From Geodermatophilus tzadiensis (GTDB lineage Bacteria; Actinomycetota; Actinomycetes; Mycobacteriales; Geodermatophilaceae): a stretch of 64,000 bases of DNA. The translations under genes and the position numbers were made by a program. Under the pieces are notes generated by a model that saw nothing but the letters and a program-made list of their open reading frames with translations, was not told where the DNA came from and made no database searches. Positions 25,156-34,944 of the stretch are shown piece after piece (position 1 is the stretch's first letter; every line of letters starts with the position of its first letter). Location: assembly GCF_003002915.1 (NCBI RefSeq), contig NZ_PVTG01000020.1:49545-113544 (forward strand). Reading direction: 5' to 3'.

Positions 25156-26157
25156 TCAGCGGCCCGGCCCGGCCAGCAGCGCGGCGAGCAGCTCGGCCTC
25201 CCGGGCGGCGCTCAGCCCGGCTCCCCGCGGCCGGTCGAGCCCCTGGGTGCGCTCCCACGCGAGCACGTCGGCGAGCAGCTCCTCCCGCGGGCGGTGGCGC
25301 AGCCCCGCAGCCGCCGCGCGCGCCCCGGAGCGGGCCGACCAGCCGCGGTCCTCGGGCGCCGGCAGCCACAGGGCCAGCGAGTCCGGACCCGCCCAGGGCC
25401 CGACGCCCCGCTCGAGCAGCCAGTCGGAGGGCGCGGACACCACCGGACCCGTGTGCCCGGCCACCGCGCGGGAGGCGGTCACCCACCCGTCGAACGGGAC
25501 GACCGGGCCGACGGCGTCGAACACACCGGTGACGGACCGCTCCGCGCACCCGACCAGCCAGCCGGCGAGGTCGCGGACGTCGACGACCTGGGTGGGCAGG
25601 TCGGGGGTGTCGGGCACCAGCAGCGGCCCGTGCGGGTCGCGCGCGGCACGGGCGACCCAGGCGCCGGAGCGGCCGGTGTGGTCACCGGGGCCACCGATCA
25701 GGCCGGCGCGGGCCACGAGCAGACGGTCCCCCACCGCGGCGCGGGACAGCTCCTCGCAGGCGACCTTCGCCGGCCCGTACAGCTCCCGGTCCACACGGGG
25801 CTCGGCGGTGGACCGGCCCAGGGGGTCGGTCTCGTCGCCGCCGGGGACCGTCCGGGAGGCGTAGACGCTGACCGAGGAGACGTACGCCCAGTGCCGGGCG
25901 CGGGCGCCCAGCGCCGCCAGCGCCTCGCGGACGGACGCCGGTTGCCAGGACACCTCCACCACGGCGTCCCACTCCTGGTCGGCGACCGCGTCGTAGGCGC
26001 CGGGCCGCTCGCGGTCGGCGAGCACCAGCCGCGCGCCGTCGGCCACCCCGCCGGACTGCCCGCGGGCCAGGCAGGTGACCGCGTGGCCCCGTGCCAGCGC
26101 CTGCCGCGACACCTCCCGGCCCAGCCACGCCGTCCCGCCGAGCACCAGCACGTCCAC
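25156..26157 (-). CDS. NAD-dependent epimerase/dehydratase-like protein
   Basis: A 333-residue extended short-chain dehydrogenase. It starts with the Rossmann motif [11 protein letters not shown]; the [10 protein letters not shown] strand gives the Ser/Tyr part of the active site and [12 protein letters not shown] the Tyr-x-x-x-Lys. [14 protein letters not shown] and [14 protein letters not shown] follow, as in reductases of the isoflavone reductase/epimerase group. GTG 26157 begins immediately before the first beta strand. It converges on the GGDEF/EAL gene with ten bases between. Substrate unknown. Confidence 0.85.
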   Translation of the reverse strand: MDVLVLGGTAWLGREVSRQALARGHAVTCLARGQSGGVADGARLVLADRERPGAYDAVADQEWDAVVEVSWQPASVREALAALGARARHWAYVSSVSVYASRTVPGGDETDPLGRSTAEPRVDRELYGPAKVACEELSRAAVGDRLLVARAGLIGGPGDHTGRSGAWVARAARDPHGPLLVPDTPDLPTQVVDVRDLAGWLVGCAERSVTGVFDAVGPVVPFDGWVTASRAVAGHTGPVVSAPSDWLLERGVGPWAGPDSLALWLPAPEDRGWSARSGARAAAAGLRHRPREELLADVLAWERTQGLDRPRGAGLSAAREAELLAALLAGPGR

Positions 26158-26219
26158 GTGCCCAGCGTGCCGGGCCGCGCCGCCCGCCGCGCGCGTGTCC
26201 GCTCCCGGCGCAGCGGCGC

Positions 26220-26966
26220 TCAGCCGCCCAGCAGGCCGTCGACCACGGTCGCCAGGCCGCCGGCCAGGGCGACCGCCAGCGCGCCGGTGCGGGCGACGGC
26301 GGGCGGCACCCGGGGGGACAGCGCCGTCCCGCCGACCACGCCGGCGGCGAGCGCGGCGGCCGCGGCGGCCCACGTCGTCGCCGGCAGCACGGGCAGCCCC
26401 CGGACCGCCACCGCCGTGGCGCCGACGGCGGCGAAGCACAGCTGGGCGGTCGCGGCGAAGGCGAGCTGCGGCCACCGGGTGGCCACCGCGTACGCCGTCA
26501 GCGCGGGACCGCCGACGCCCGCGGTCGCGGTGAGGAAGCCGGTGGCGGCGCCGGCGACCACGGTCGTCCCGGGACGCGCCGGCCCCGGCGGCCCGCCCGC
26601 GACCCAGCGGCCCAGGGCCAGGACCGCCAGCAGCGACAGGACGACGGTGCCGCCGACCAGCACCTGCAGCACGGCGGCCGGGACCACCCGGGCGAGGAGG
26701 GCACCCGGGACGACGGCAGCCAGGGCGGGCACCAGCAGCAGCACGCCGCGGCGCAGGTCGACGTGGCGGTACACCTGTCCCAGCACCAGCAGCGCGACCG
26801 CGACGCCGAGCGCGTTGGCGACGAGGACGCCGGTGACCGGCCCGGCGAGCAGCACGAGGAAGGGCGCCGCGACGAGGCTGAAGCCCAGGCCGGTGACCCG
26901 CTGCGTCACCGCCCCGGCGGCGACGGCGGCCGCGAGGCCCAGGGTGGGCAGCCAGGCGCCGGACAC
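26220..26966 (-). CDS. TauE/SafE-family sulfite/anion exporter
   Basis: A 248-residue membrane protein with about eight helices. It carries the two related halves typical of the family: [22 protein letters not shown] near the start and [21 protein letters not shown] in the middle. Members move sulfite, sulfoacetate or related small anions outward. I chose GTG 26966 ([15 protein letters not shown]); ATG 27038 is possible but would add a Ser/Gly-rich leader and overlap the divergent lyase gene. It follows the epimerase gene's start by 62 bases in the same direction. Confidence 0.85.
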   Translation of the reverse strand: MSGAWLPTLGLAAAVAAGAVTQRVTGLGFSLVAAPFLVLLAGPVTGVLVANALGVAVALLVLGQVYRHVDLRRGVLLLVPALAAVVPGALLARVVPAAVLQVLVGGTVVLSLLAVLALGRWVAGGPPGPARPGTTVVAGAATGFLTATAGVGGPALTAYAVATRWPQLAFAATAQLCFAAVGATAVAVRGLPVLPATTWAAAAAALAAGVVGGTALSPRVPPAVARTGALAVALAGGLATVVDGLLGG

Positions 26967-27069
26967 CCCCCGACCCTCGCCGACGGCGGGGTCCCCGGCG
27001 ACCCGGGACACCCCGGATCCGGCTGCCGAGCTGGGCATGAGCAGCACCCGCCGGGTGTTGCACCAGGCG

Positions 27070-28188
27070 ATGACCGCGCTGCTCACCCCGCCCGCCGCCA
27101 CCTCCTCCCCCGACGTCCCCGCCCCGTCCCGGCTGTGGACCCCCCAGCGGGTCCTGGTCACCCGCTCGGCGGCCGAGCGCCCGCACGGGCAGCGCGTCCT
27201 CGCCCGCCTGGAGGCCGCCGGAGTCGACGCCGTCGAGCTGCTCCGCGGCGACCGACTGCCCTCGCTGACCGGCGACGACGACCGCGCCGCCTTCATGGCC
27301 GCCAAGGACACGATGGCCCTCGTCGTGCCGCCGCCGTCCAAGCGGAAGCTGCAGCCCATCCCGCCGTCGGCCGACTTCCGGCTCGACCTGGCCGAGGGCT
27401 GCCCCGCGCACTGCCAGTACTGCTACCTCGCCGGCTCGCTGGGCGGTCCGCCGATCACCCGGGTGTGGGCCGACCTCGACGAGGTCCTCGAGGGCCTCGA
27501 CGACTACGTCGGCCGGGGGACGATCACCTCCGGCACGCTCGAGCGCGGTGGCGAGGGGACGACGTTCGAGGCGTCCTGCTACACCGACCCGCTGGCCATC
27601 GAGCACCTGACCGGCGGCCTGGCGCGGATGGTCGAGCACTTCGGCACCCACGACTGGGCCGGCCCCGTGCAGCTGCGGGCCACCACCAAGTTCGACGACG
27701 TCGCCGCCCTGCTCGCCCTCCCCCACGGCGGGCGGACGCGGCTGCGCTTCTCGGTCAACGCGACGTCGGTCGACCGCCGCTTCGAGGGCGCGACGGCGAA
27801 GGTGCCCGCCCGGCTGCGCGCGCTGTCCGCGGTGGCCGCCGCCGGGTACCCGGTCGGCGTCACCATCGCGCCGATCATGCCGGTGGAGGGCTGGCGCGAG
27901 CAGTACGCCGAGCTGCTCGACGGCATCGCCGCCGCCGTCCCGGCCGGGCACGACCTCACCGTCGAGTGCATCACCCACCGGTTCACGCCGGGCAGCAAGG
28001 AGACGCTGCTCGACTGGTACCCGCGCACCAGGCTGGAGATGGACGAGTCCCGCCGCACCACCAAGCGGGGCAAGTTCGGCTCGATCAAGCACGTGTACCC
28101 GAAGGACACGATGGCCGAGCTGCGCGGCTGGTTCGAGCGCGAGGTCGCCGAGCGGCTGCCCCAGGCCCGTCTCCTGTACTGGACCTGA
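27070..28188 (+). CDS. splB: Spore photoproduct lyase family radical-SAM protein
   Basis: A protein of about 372 residues. The radical-SAM cluster motif is CPAHCQYCY (C-x3-C-x2-C) near residue 113, preceded by the family signature [26 protein letters not shown] near 168 contains the conserved cysteine used in thymine-dimer repair, and [20 protein letters not shown] is the family's C-terminal signature. Spore photoproduct lyase reverses 5-thyminyl-dihydrothymine in UV-treated spores. Homologues occur in desiccation- and UV-resistant actinobacteria that lack endospores. ATG 27070 and ATG 27037 are both possible starts. Confidence 0.88.
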   Translation: MTALLTPPAATSSPDVPAPSRLWTPQRVLVTRSAAERPHGQRVLARLEAAGVDAVELLRGDRLPSLTGDDDRAAFMAAKDTMALVVPPPSKRKLQPIPPSADFRLDLAEGCPAHCQYCYLAGSLGGPPITRVWADLDEVLEGLDDYVGRGTITSGTLERGGEGTTFEASCYTDPLAIEHLTGGLARMVEHFGTHDWAGPVQLRATTKFDDVAALLALPHGGRTRLRFSVNATSVDRRFEGATAKVPARLRALSAVAAAGYPVGVTIAPIMPVEGWREQYAELLDGIAAAVPAGHDLTVECITHRFTPGSKETLLDWYPRTRLEMDESRRTTKRGKFGSIKHVYPKDTMAELRGWFEREVAERLPQARLLYWT

Positions 28189-28191
28189 AGA

Positions 28192-28270
28192 AGGACCGAG
28201 GCATAGGAGGCGATGCGCACGTCCAGCGCGCCGGGACGTGCGGAGAGCCTCCTATGCCTCACGGGTCCTC
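28192..28270. terminator. Very long inverted repeat between convergent genes
   Basis: GAGGCATAGGAGGC (28198-28211) pairs perfectly with GCCTCCTATGCCTC (28247-28260). Inner arms GCACGTCC/GGACGTGC and, after a small bulge, outer AGGACC/GGTCCT extend it. It fills the space between the lyase stop and the formaldehyde dehydrogenase stop and can end both transcripts. Confidence 0.75.
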
Positions 28271-28272
28271 TC

Positions 28273-29490
28273 TCAGGCGGGGATCAGGCCGTTCGGGTTC
28301 AGCACGTACTTCTTCGCCGCGCCCTGGTCGAACTCCTGGTAGCCGCGCGGGGCGTCCTCCAGCGGGATCACCTCGGCGTTGACCGCCTTCGCGATCTGCA
28401 CCCGGTCGTGCAGGATCGCCATCATCAGCTGGCGGTGGTAGCGCATGACCGGGCACTGGCCGGTGGTGAACGCGTGCGACTTGGCCCAGCCCAGCCCCAG
28501 CCGGATGGACAGCGACCCGGTCTTCGCCGCCTCGTCGGCCGCACCCGGGTCCCCGGTCACGTAGAGGCCGGGGATGCCGAGCGCGCCGCCGGCCCGCGTG
28601 ATGTCCATCAGCGAGTTGAGCACCGTCGCCGGCGCCTCGCGTTCGGCGTCCTTGCCGTGTCCGCGGGCCTCGAAGCCGACGGCGTCGACGCCGCAGTCCA
28701 CCTCGGGCTCGCCCAGGATCTCCGCGATCTGGTCCTTCGGGTCGCCCTTCGAGACGTCGACGGTCTCGCACCCGAAGCTGCGCGCCTGGGCGAGCCGGTC
28801 GGCGTTGAGGTCGCCCACGATGACGACCGCAGCGCCGAGCAAGTGGGCGGAGGCCGCGGCCGCGAGCCCGACCGGGCCGGCCCCGGCGATGTAGACCGTC
28901 GAGCCGGTGCCGACGCCGGCGGTCACGCAGCCGTGGTAGCCGGTCGGGAAGATGTCCGACAGCATCGTCAGGTCGCGGATCTTGGCCAGCGCCTGGTCGC
29001 GGTCGGGGAACTTCAGGCAGTTCCAGTCGGCGTACGGGACCATCACGTACTCCGCCTGGCCGCCGGTCCAGCCGCCCATGTCCACGTACCCGTAGGCCGA
29101 GCCCGGCCGATCGGGGTTGACGTTCAGGCAGATGCCGGTCTTGCCCTCCTTGCAGTTGCGACAGCGTCCGCAGGCGATGTTGAACGGCACGCTGACGATG
29201 TCGCCGACCTGGAGGAACTCGACGTCGGAGCCCTTCTCGACGATCTCGCCGGTGATCTCGTGGCCGAGCACCAGGCGTTCGGGCGCCGTCGTGCGCCCGC
29301 GGACCATGTGCTGGTCGCTGCCGCAGATGTTCGTGGCCACCGTCCGCAGGATGACCCCGTGGGGGGTCTTGCGGCCGACGTTGGCCGGGTTGACCCCTGG
29401 CCCCTCCTTGAGCTCGAGCCCGGGGTAGTCGAGGTCGGCCACCTCGACCTTGCCCGGACCCATGTACATCACGGCCTTGTTGCCAGCCAC
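28273..29490 (-). CDS. fdhA: Glutathione-independent formaldehyde dehydrogenase
   Basis: A 405-residue zinc medium-chain dehydrogenase of the Pseudomonas FdhA type. MAGNKAVMYMGPGKVEV opens it; catalytic zinc ligands are in TNICGSDQHM and VLGHEITGEI; the structural-zinc cysteines are CGRCRNCKEGKTGIC. The NAD-binding motif is YIAGAGPVGLAAA. The family oxidises formaldehyde to formate with NAD without glutathione. GTG 29490 has AGGGGA upstream. Long insertion DIFPTGYHGCVTAG and GGWTGGQAEYV confirm the subgroup. It is monocistronic. Confidence 0.92.
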   Translation of the reverse strand: MAGNKAVMYMGPGKVEVADLDYPGLELKEGPGVNPANVGRKTPHGVILRTVATNICGSDQHMVRGRTTAPERLVLGHEITGEIVEKGSDVEFLQVGDIVSVPFNIACGRCRNCKEGKTGICLNVNPDRPGSAYGYVDMGGWTGGQAEYVMVPYADWNCLKFPDRDQALAKIRDLTMLSDIFPTGYHGCVTAGVGTGSTVYIAGAGPVGLAAAASAHLLGAAVVIVGDLNADRLAQARSFGCETVDVSKGDPKDQIAEILGEPEVDCGVDAVGFEARGHGKDAEREAPATVLNSLMDITRAGGALGIPGLYVTGDPGAADEAAKTGSLSIRLGLGWAKSHAFTTGQCPVMRYHRQLMMAILHDRVQIAKAVNAEVIPLEDAPRGYQEFDQGAAKKYVLNPNGLIPA

Positions 29491-29695
29491 CGGCGTCCCC
29501 TGACTCTCGTCCGGGAACGGGCCGCCGCCCGCCCCCGTGCCCTGTCCGCGCCGGTCGGCGCGGGTGTCCCCGCCCGCTCGTGGTCCCCTCGACGGGGTGG
29601 TCCATGTCACACCACCGGGTGACGTCCGGCAACCTCTGCCGTCGTCCGCCCGCCCCGGACGGCGGAGGGCGACCGGGCACCTCCCCTGGGTCCCC

Positions 29696-30442
29696 GTGCT
29701 CGTGCTGCTGCCACCGTCGGAGACCAAGTCCCCGGACGGGGACGGCGCTCCGCTCGACCTCCGCGCGCTCGGGTCCCCCGAGCTGACGCCGGTCCGCGAG
29801 ACGCTGGTCGACGCGCTGGTCACCCTGGCCGCCGACCCGCCCGCCGCCCGGGCGGCGCTGGGCCTCTCCCCCGGCCAGGACGCCGAGATCGGCCGCAACG
29901 CCGCCCTGCGCGACAGCCCCACCACGCCGGCGGTCCAGCGCTACACCGGCGTCCTCTACGACGCCCTCGACGTGCGCTCGATGACCCGCGCGCAGCGGGC
30001 GCGGGCCGACCGGCGGCTGGCCGTCGGCTCGGCGCTGTTCGGCCTGGCCCGGGCGACGGACCCCATCCCCGCCTACCGGCTCTCCGCCGGCGCCCAGCTG
30101 CCCGGGCTGCCGACCCTGCGGACGCTGTGGCGGCCGGCGCTCGGCGCCCTGCTCGCCGCCACCGGCGAGCTCGTCGTCGACCTGCGCAGCGGCGAGTACC
30201 AGGCGCTGGCCCCGGTACCGGGCGCGGTCACCGTCGACGTCCTCAGCGAGCGGCCCGACGGCTCGCGCACGGTGGTCAGCCACGCCAACAAGGCCCACAA
30301 GGGGCGGGTGGCCCGCCTGCTGGCCACCACCACGGCCGAGCCGGACGGCGCGGTGCGGGTGCGGGCGCTGCTGCGCCGCGCCGGGTTGCACGTGGAACAC
30401 GACGGTGGGACGGCGCTCACCCTGGTCCTCCCGCCGTCCTGA
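29696..30442 (+). CDS. yaaA: YaaA-family peroxide stress protein
   Basis: A 248-residue YaaA (DUF328/UPF0246) protein. Signatures are LVLLPPSETK at the N-terminus, PAVQRYTGVLYDALD, LFGLARATDPIPAYRLSAG, and VVSHANKAHKGRVARLL near the C-terminus, which is the helix-hairpin-helix-like DNA-binding part. In Escherichia coli YaaA limits free iron and DNA damage during hydrogen peroxide stress. GTG 29696 begins the first beta strand exactly as in homologues. It is divergent from the formaldehyde dehydrogenase gene. Confidence 0.9.
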   Translation: MLVLLPPSETKSPDGDGAPLDLRALGSPELTPVRETLVDALVTLAADPPAARAALGLSPGQDAEIGRNAALRDSPTTPAVQRYTGVLYDALDVRSMTRAQRARADRRLAVGSALFGLARATDPIPAYRLSAGAQLPGLPTLRTLWRPALGALLAATGELVVDLRSGEYQALAPVPGAVTVDVLSERPDGSRTVVSHANKAHKGRVARLLATTTAEPDGAVRVRALLRRAGLHVEHDGGTALTLVLPPS

Positions 30443-30601
30443 GCAGCCGGTCGTCACCGAGCGTCAGGGCGCGGAGTGTGAGCGGTCAGACCTGTTGGCC
30501 GCAACCCGGGTCGCCTACGATGCTCTGCGGCAGCCCGTTCGAACAGCGGCCGGTCCCACTGCCCGCATCGAGTCGGCTCCGAGCCGGACATGAGAGGTTC
30601 G

Positions 30602-33205
30602 GTGGACGACACGTCGCGGCCCCATCCCGGGGGTCCGGTCACTGACCTGCGCACGGCCGCCGAGGCCCTGCAGGCCGACCGGCCCCGGTCCGACGCCGCC
30701 CGGCGGCTGCGGCTGCGCGATGCCAGCGCCGCCCTCGACCGGATCGCCGAGCTGGCCGCCCGGCTCCTCGGCGCCCCGATCGCGCAGGTCTCCCTGCTCG
30801 ACGACGTCCAGGTCGTCGTGTCCGCGGTCGGCCTGCCCGCGGGCACCGTGGGCAGCGAGACCCCGCTGGAGACCTCCGCCTGCGCGGTGGCCGCCGCCGA
30901 CCGGACTCCCTACGCCGTCCCGGACGCGCAGGCCGACCCGGTGGTGGGCGAGCTGGCGCCGGTGGCCGCCGGGGCCGTCGGCGCCTACCTGGGCGCGCCG
31001 CTGGTCGACTCCCAGGGCCACACCGTCGGTGTGCTGTGCGTGGTCTGCCCCGTGCCGCGTCCGTGGTCGGACACCGACGTCGCCACGCTGCGGCAGCTCG
31101 CCGACGCCGCGGTCACCGAACTGGAGCTCGCGGCGCTCACCACCGCCTACGAGAGCGAGCGGCTGCGGTGGGGGCTGGCCATCGACGCCGCCGGCATCGG
31201 CACGTTCGACTGGGACCTGCGCACCGGAGAGCTGACCTGGGACGCGCGGGTCATCGAGATGTTCGGCTACACGGCCGAGACCTTCGACGGCACCATCGAG
31301 GCGTTCAACGAGCGGCTGCACCCCGACGACCTGGCGCGGGTCACCGACGCGCTGCAGGCCAGCATCGCCGCCTGCGGTGACTACGAGGCCGAGTACCGCG
31401 TCGTGTGGCCCGACGGGGAGACCCGCTGGGTGCAGGCCCGCGGCCGCACGCTCAGCGACGAGACCGGGTCGGCGGCCCGCGTCCTGGGCGCCGCCTACGA
31501 CACCACCGCCGAGCGGGCCGCCGGCGTGCGGGTGGCGCGGGTGCTCGAGGCCATGCCCGCCGGCTTCTACTCCCTCGACCGTGAGTGGCGGTTCACCCAC
31601 GTCAACGCCGAGGCCGAGCGGCTGCTGGGGCGCAGCCGCGACGAGCTGCTCGGCCAGGTGCTGTGGACGGCGTTCCCGGCCGCGATCAACAGCGTCTTCG
31701 AGGAGAGCTACCGCGCCGCCGTCCGCACCGGGAGGCCGGTGCACTTCGACGCGCACTACCCGGCCCCGCTCAACGGCTGGTACGAGCTGCGGGCCTGGCC
31801 CAGCCCGGAGGGCCTCTCGGTCTACTTCCTCGAGGTCACCGAGCGCCGCCGGGTGCAGGACCGCGCCGAGCGCGGCGCCCAGCGGCTGGCGCTGCTCGCC
31901 CAGGTCAGCGCGGAGCTGGCCGGTGCGCTGGACGCCCAGTCGGCGACCGCCCACCTGCCGCGGCTGGTGGTCCCCGCGCTCGCCGACTGGTGCATCGTGA
32001 CCGTCGTCGACCCCGACGGCCGCCCGCGCGACGTCGGGCAGTGGCACGTCGACCCCGCCGCCCGCGCGCTGGTCGAGCGCTACGCCGCCGTCCGGCTCGA
32101 CGCGATGCCGGCCACGTCACCGCTCATGCGGGCGCTGCTCACCGGGGAACCGGTCATGGAGGCCTCCGACGTCGTCCGCGGCCTGCTGCCCGACGGCGAG
32201 GCCCGCGACCTGGTCTCCGCGCTGGCCCCCGAGTCGGGGGTCTGTCTTCCCCTCCGGGGCCGCGACCGCACGCTGGGCGTGATGACGCTGTACTTCCGGC
32301 GCGGCTGGGCCCCGCGCGAGGAGGACCTCGCCACCGCGCAGGACGTCGCCGACCGGGCCGGCCTCGCGCTGGACAACGCCCGCCTCTACGGGCAGCAGCG
32401 GGCCCTGGCCGAGGGCCTGCAGCGCAGCCTCCTCACCGAGCCGCCCGAGCCCGACCACGCCGAGATCGCCGTCCGGTACCTGCCCGCCGCCGAGGCCGCC
32501 CGGGTCGGCGGCGACTGGTACGACGCGTTCCTGCAGCCGGGCGGGGCGACGACCCTGGTGATCGGCGACGTCGTCGGGCACGACACCGAGGCCGCGGCGG
32601 CCATGGGCCAGCTGCGCGGGCTGCTGCGCGGCATCGCCACCTACAGCGACGCCGGCCCCGGTGAGGTGCTGCGCGGTCTGGACGCGTCCATGGCCCTGCT
32701 GCAGACCCGGGTGCTGGCCACGGCGACGGTGGCCCGCTTCGAGCAGACCGACGACGAGCTGCGGCGCGGGGTCACCCGGATGCGCTGGGCCAACGCCGGG
32801 CACCTGCCGCCGCTGGTGGTCAACCCCGACGGCAGCGTGGCCGAACTGGCCTCCTGGCGCGGCGACCTGCTCCTCGGCGTCGACCCCCGGGCGACCCGCG
32901 AGGAGTCGGTGGTGACCCTCGACCGCGGCGCGACCGTGCTGCTGTTCACCGACGGCCTCATCGAGCGGCGCGACGCCGACCTCGACGCGGGCATGAGCCG
33001 GCTGCGCGAGGCGCTGCGCGAGCTGGCCGCACGGCCGCTGCAGGAGATGCTCGACGAGGTGCTCGAGCGGCTGGTCGACGGCCGGCCGGAGGACGACGTC
33101 GCCCTGGTCGCGGTGCGCCTGCACCGCCAGGACCGGCCGCGGCCGCTGGTCGCCGGCCCCAACCGCGTCCCCGACGTCGTCCCCGACGACCCGGCCACCC
33201 CCTGA
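30602..33205 (+). CDS. GAF-PAS-PAS-GAF-PP2C (SpoIIE-type) phosphatase
   Basis: An 867-residue soluble regulator. An N-terminal GAF domain covers about 35-165, two PAS domains about 175-300 (GTFDWDLRTGELTWD) and 305-415 (GFYSLDREWRFTHVNAEAER), a second GAF about 425-590, and the SpoIIE-like PP2C phosphatase about 610-845 (RVGGDWYDAFLQ, VIGDVVGHDTEAAAAMG, LLLFTDGLIERR, GRPEDDVALVAVR with metal aspartates). Such proteins dephosphorylate STAS anti-anti-sigma factors in partner switching. GTG 30602 has AGAGG four bases upstream; ATG 30590 is the alternative. A second phosphatase of this class lies at 53280. Confidence 0.88.
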   Translation: MDDTSRPHPGGPVTDLRTAAEALQADRPRSDAARRLRLRDASAALDRIAELAARLLGAPIAQVSLLDDVQVVVSAVGLPAGTVGSETPLETSACAVAAADRTPYAVPDAQADPVVGELAPVAAGAVGAYLGAPLVDSQGHTVGVLCVVCPVPRPWSDTDVATLRQLADAAVTELELAALTTAYESERLRWGLAIDAAGIGTFDWDLRTGELTWDARVIEMFGYTAETFDGTIEAFNERLHPDDLARVTDALQASIAACGDYEAEYRVVWPDGETRWVQARGRTLSDETGSAARVLGAAYDTTAERAAGVRVARVLEAMPAGFYSLDREWRFTHVNAEAERLLGRSRDELLGQVLWTAFPAAINSVFEESYRAAVRTGRPVHFDAHYPAPLNGWYELRAWPSPEGLSVYFLEVTERRRVQDRAERGAQRLALLAQVSAELAGALDAQSATAHLPRLVVPALADWCIVTVVDPDGRPRDVGQWHVDPAARALVERYAAVRLDAMPATSPLMRALLTGEPVMEASDVVRGLLPDGEARDLVSALAPESGVCLPLRGRDRTLGVMTLYFRRGWAPREEDLATAQDVADRAGLALDNARLYGQQRALAEGLQRSLLTEPPEPDHAEIAVRYLPAAEAARVGGDWYDAFLQPGGATTLVIGDVVGHDTEAAAAMGQLRGLLRGIATYSDAGPGEVLRGLDASMALLQTRVLATATVARFEQTDDELRRGVTRMRWANAGHLPPLVVNPDGSVAELASWRGDLLLGVDPRATREESVVTLDRGATVLLFTDGLIERRDADLDAGMSRLREALRELAARPLQEMLDEVLERLVDGRPEDDVALVAVRLHRQDRPRPLVAGPNRVPDVVPDDPATP

Positions 33206-33207
33206 GG

Positions 33208-33260
33208 GACCCTCCCGCAGGGCCCGGCGCTCGCGAGCTCCGGGGTCCTGCGGGAGGGTC
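33208..33260. terminator. 14-bp inverted repeat between convergent genes
   Basis: GACCCTCCCGCAGG (33208-33221) pairs perfectly with CCTGCGGGAGGGTC (33247-33260), with a further CCCGG/CCGGG inside. It begins two bases after the phosphatase stop and ends six bases before the synthetase stop. Confidence 0.75.
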
Positions 33261-33266
33261 GTCCCG

Positions 33267-34925
33267 TCAGCTGTCCCGCAGCTCCCGGCGGAGGATCTTG
33301 CCGGTGGTGGTCTTGGGCAGCTCGTCGACGAACTCCACCGACCGCGGGTACTTGTAGGCCGCCATCCGCTCCTTCGCCCAGGCGACGACCTCCTCGGCGG
33401 TGACCGAGGAGCCGGGCTTGAGCGAAACGAAGGCCTTCACCGTCTCGCCGCGGTAGGGGTCGGGCACCCCGACCACGGCGACCTCGCGCACCGCCGGGTG
33501 GCCGTAGAGGACGTCCTCGACCTCGCGGGGCCACACCTTGTAGCCGGCCGCGTTGATCATGTCCTTCTTGCGGTCGACCAGGTAGAACCAGCCCTGCTCG
33601 TCCATGAACCCGACGTCGCCGGTGCGCAGCTCCCCGCCCGGCAGCGACTCCGCCGTCGCCTCCGGCCGGCCCCAGTAGCCGGGCACGACCTGCGGCCCCG
33701 AGGTGGCGATCTCCCCCACCTCGCCCGGCGGCAGCTCCTGGCCGTCCTCGCCCAGGATCCGCACGACGGTGTTGTAGACCGGCACGCCCACCGACAGCGC
33801 CCCGGAGTTCGGGTCCACCGGCGCCCTGACGCCCATCGGGACGGCGTGCGACGGCGAGTTGGTCTCCGTCAGGCCGTAGATGTTGTGGATGTAGCGGCCG
33901 GTCTTCTCCTCGAACGCGTCGGTGATCGCGGGCGCGATCGGGGCACCGCCGGAGTAGATGGTGCGCAGCGAGGCGAAGTCCTCCCGGCCCACGCCCTCCA
34001 CGCCCGACAGGGAGATGAACACCGTGATCGCCCCGACGGTGAACGTCGGCCGGTGCTCCCGGATGGCGTCGAGCACCACCTCGGGGTGGAACCGGTGGGC
34101 CAGCACCAGCGGGCAGGGCAGCAGCAGCGCGAGCGCGACGTGCCCGATCAGCCCGGTGATGTGGAACAGCGGCGCGACGCCGAGGACGACGTCGTCGGGC
34201 GTCAGCCGCATCCACTCCCGGTAGGTGCAGGCGTTGAACACCATCGTCGCGTGGGTGTTCATGGCGCCCTTGGGCCGGCCGGTGGTCCCCGACGTGTAGG
34301 TCAGGATCGCCACGTCGTCCCCGGAGAGCGCCACCGGCGCCGGCGTGCGCCCGGCGTGCGTCTCCAGCAGCTCGGCCAGGTCGAGGGTGTCCTCCTGCCG
34401 CGACCGGACGGCGTCGCCGAGCACGCGGGCGTCGTCGCGGGACTGGTGGTCCAGCGGCGAGCAGGTGACCACGGTCTGCACCTTGGTCTCGCCGCTGGCC
34501 ACGACGTCGCGCGCCACCGACTCGTAGAGCTGCTCGAGGCACAGCAGCGCCGTCGCCCCGGAGTCGCTGAGCAGGTAGGTGAGCTCGCCGGCCTTGTTCA
34601 TCGGGTTGATCGCCACCGCGGCGCCGCCGGCCTTCCACGCGCCGAGCAGCCCGATGACGAACGCCGGGTCGTTCTGCACGTAGACGCCCATCCGGTCACC
34701 GGGGGCGAACCCGCTCTCGGCGAGCGCGACGGCGAGGGCGTCCGAGGCGGCGTCGAGGTCGGCCAGGGTGAGCACGCCGTCGAAGTAGCGGATCGCCACG
34801 GTGTCCGGCGCGGCCGCCAGCGACGCGCGGAAGACGTCGAGCAGCGTGTCGTGCTCGGGGGTGATGTCGGCCGGCTGGCCCTCGCCGTAGAGGGACAGCC
34901 ACGGCCGGTCGGTGTAGACGCTCAT
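33267..34925 (-). CDS. AMP-forming acyl-CoA synthetase
   Basis: A 552-residue ANL-superfamily enzyme. The P-loop is ILTYTSGTTGRPKGA; A5 is IYGLTETNSPS; the A7-A8 hinge is LRTGDVGFMDEQGWFYLVDRKKDM, and the catalytic lysine is in LPKTTTGKILRREL. It activates a carboxylic acid to acyl-AMP, then to acyl-CoA. The substrate pocket cannot be read reliably; sequence style is that of medium- or long-chain or aryl acid ligases. ATG 34925. The cyclase gene ends 19 bases upstream in the same direction, so they likely act in one pathway. Confidence 0.9.
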   Translation of the reverse strand: MSVYTDRPWLSLYGEGQPADITPEHDTLLDVFRASLAAAPDTVAIRYFDGVLTLADLDAASDALAVALAESGFAPGDRMGVYVQNDPAFVIGLLGAWKAGGAAVAINPMNKAGELTYLLSDSGATALLCLEQLYESVARDVVASGETKVQTVVTCSPLDHQSRDDARVLGDAVRSRQEDTLDLAELLETHAGRTPAPVALSGDDVAILTYTSGTTGRPKGAMNTHATMVFNACTYREWMRLTPDDVVLGVAPLFHITGLIGHVALALLLPCPLVLAHRFHPEVVLDAIREHRPTFTVGAITVFISLSGVEGVGREDFASLRTIYSGGAPIAPAITDAFEEKTGRYIHNIYGLTETNSPSHAVPMGVRAPVDPNSGALSVGVPVYNTVVRILGEDGQELPPGEVGEIATSGPQVVPGYWGRPEATAESLPGGELRTGDVGFMDEQGWFYLVDRKKDMINAAGYKVWPREVEDVLYGHPAVREVAVVGVPDPYRGETVKAFVSLKPGSSVTAEEVVAWAKERMAAYKYPRSVEFVDELPKTTTGKILRRELRDS

Positions 34926-34944
34926 CGTCGTCCCCTCCTGCTGG

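Noticed and set aside
30490..30540. Possible promoter TTGGCC...TACGAT before the GAF/PAS/PP2C gene
   Set aside because: Spacing is 15 bases and the -35 is poor; not strong enough to call.
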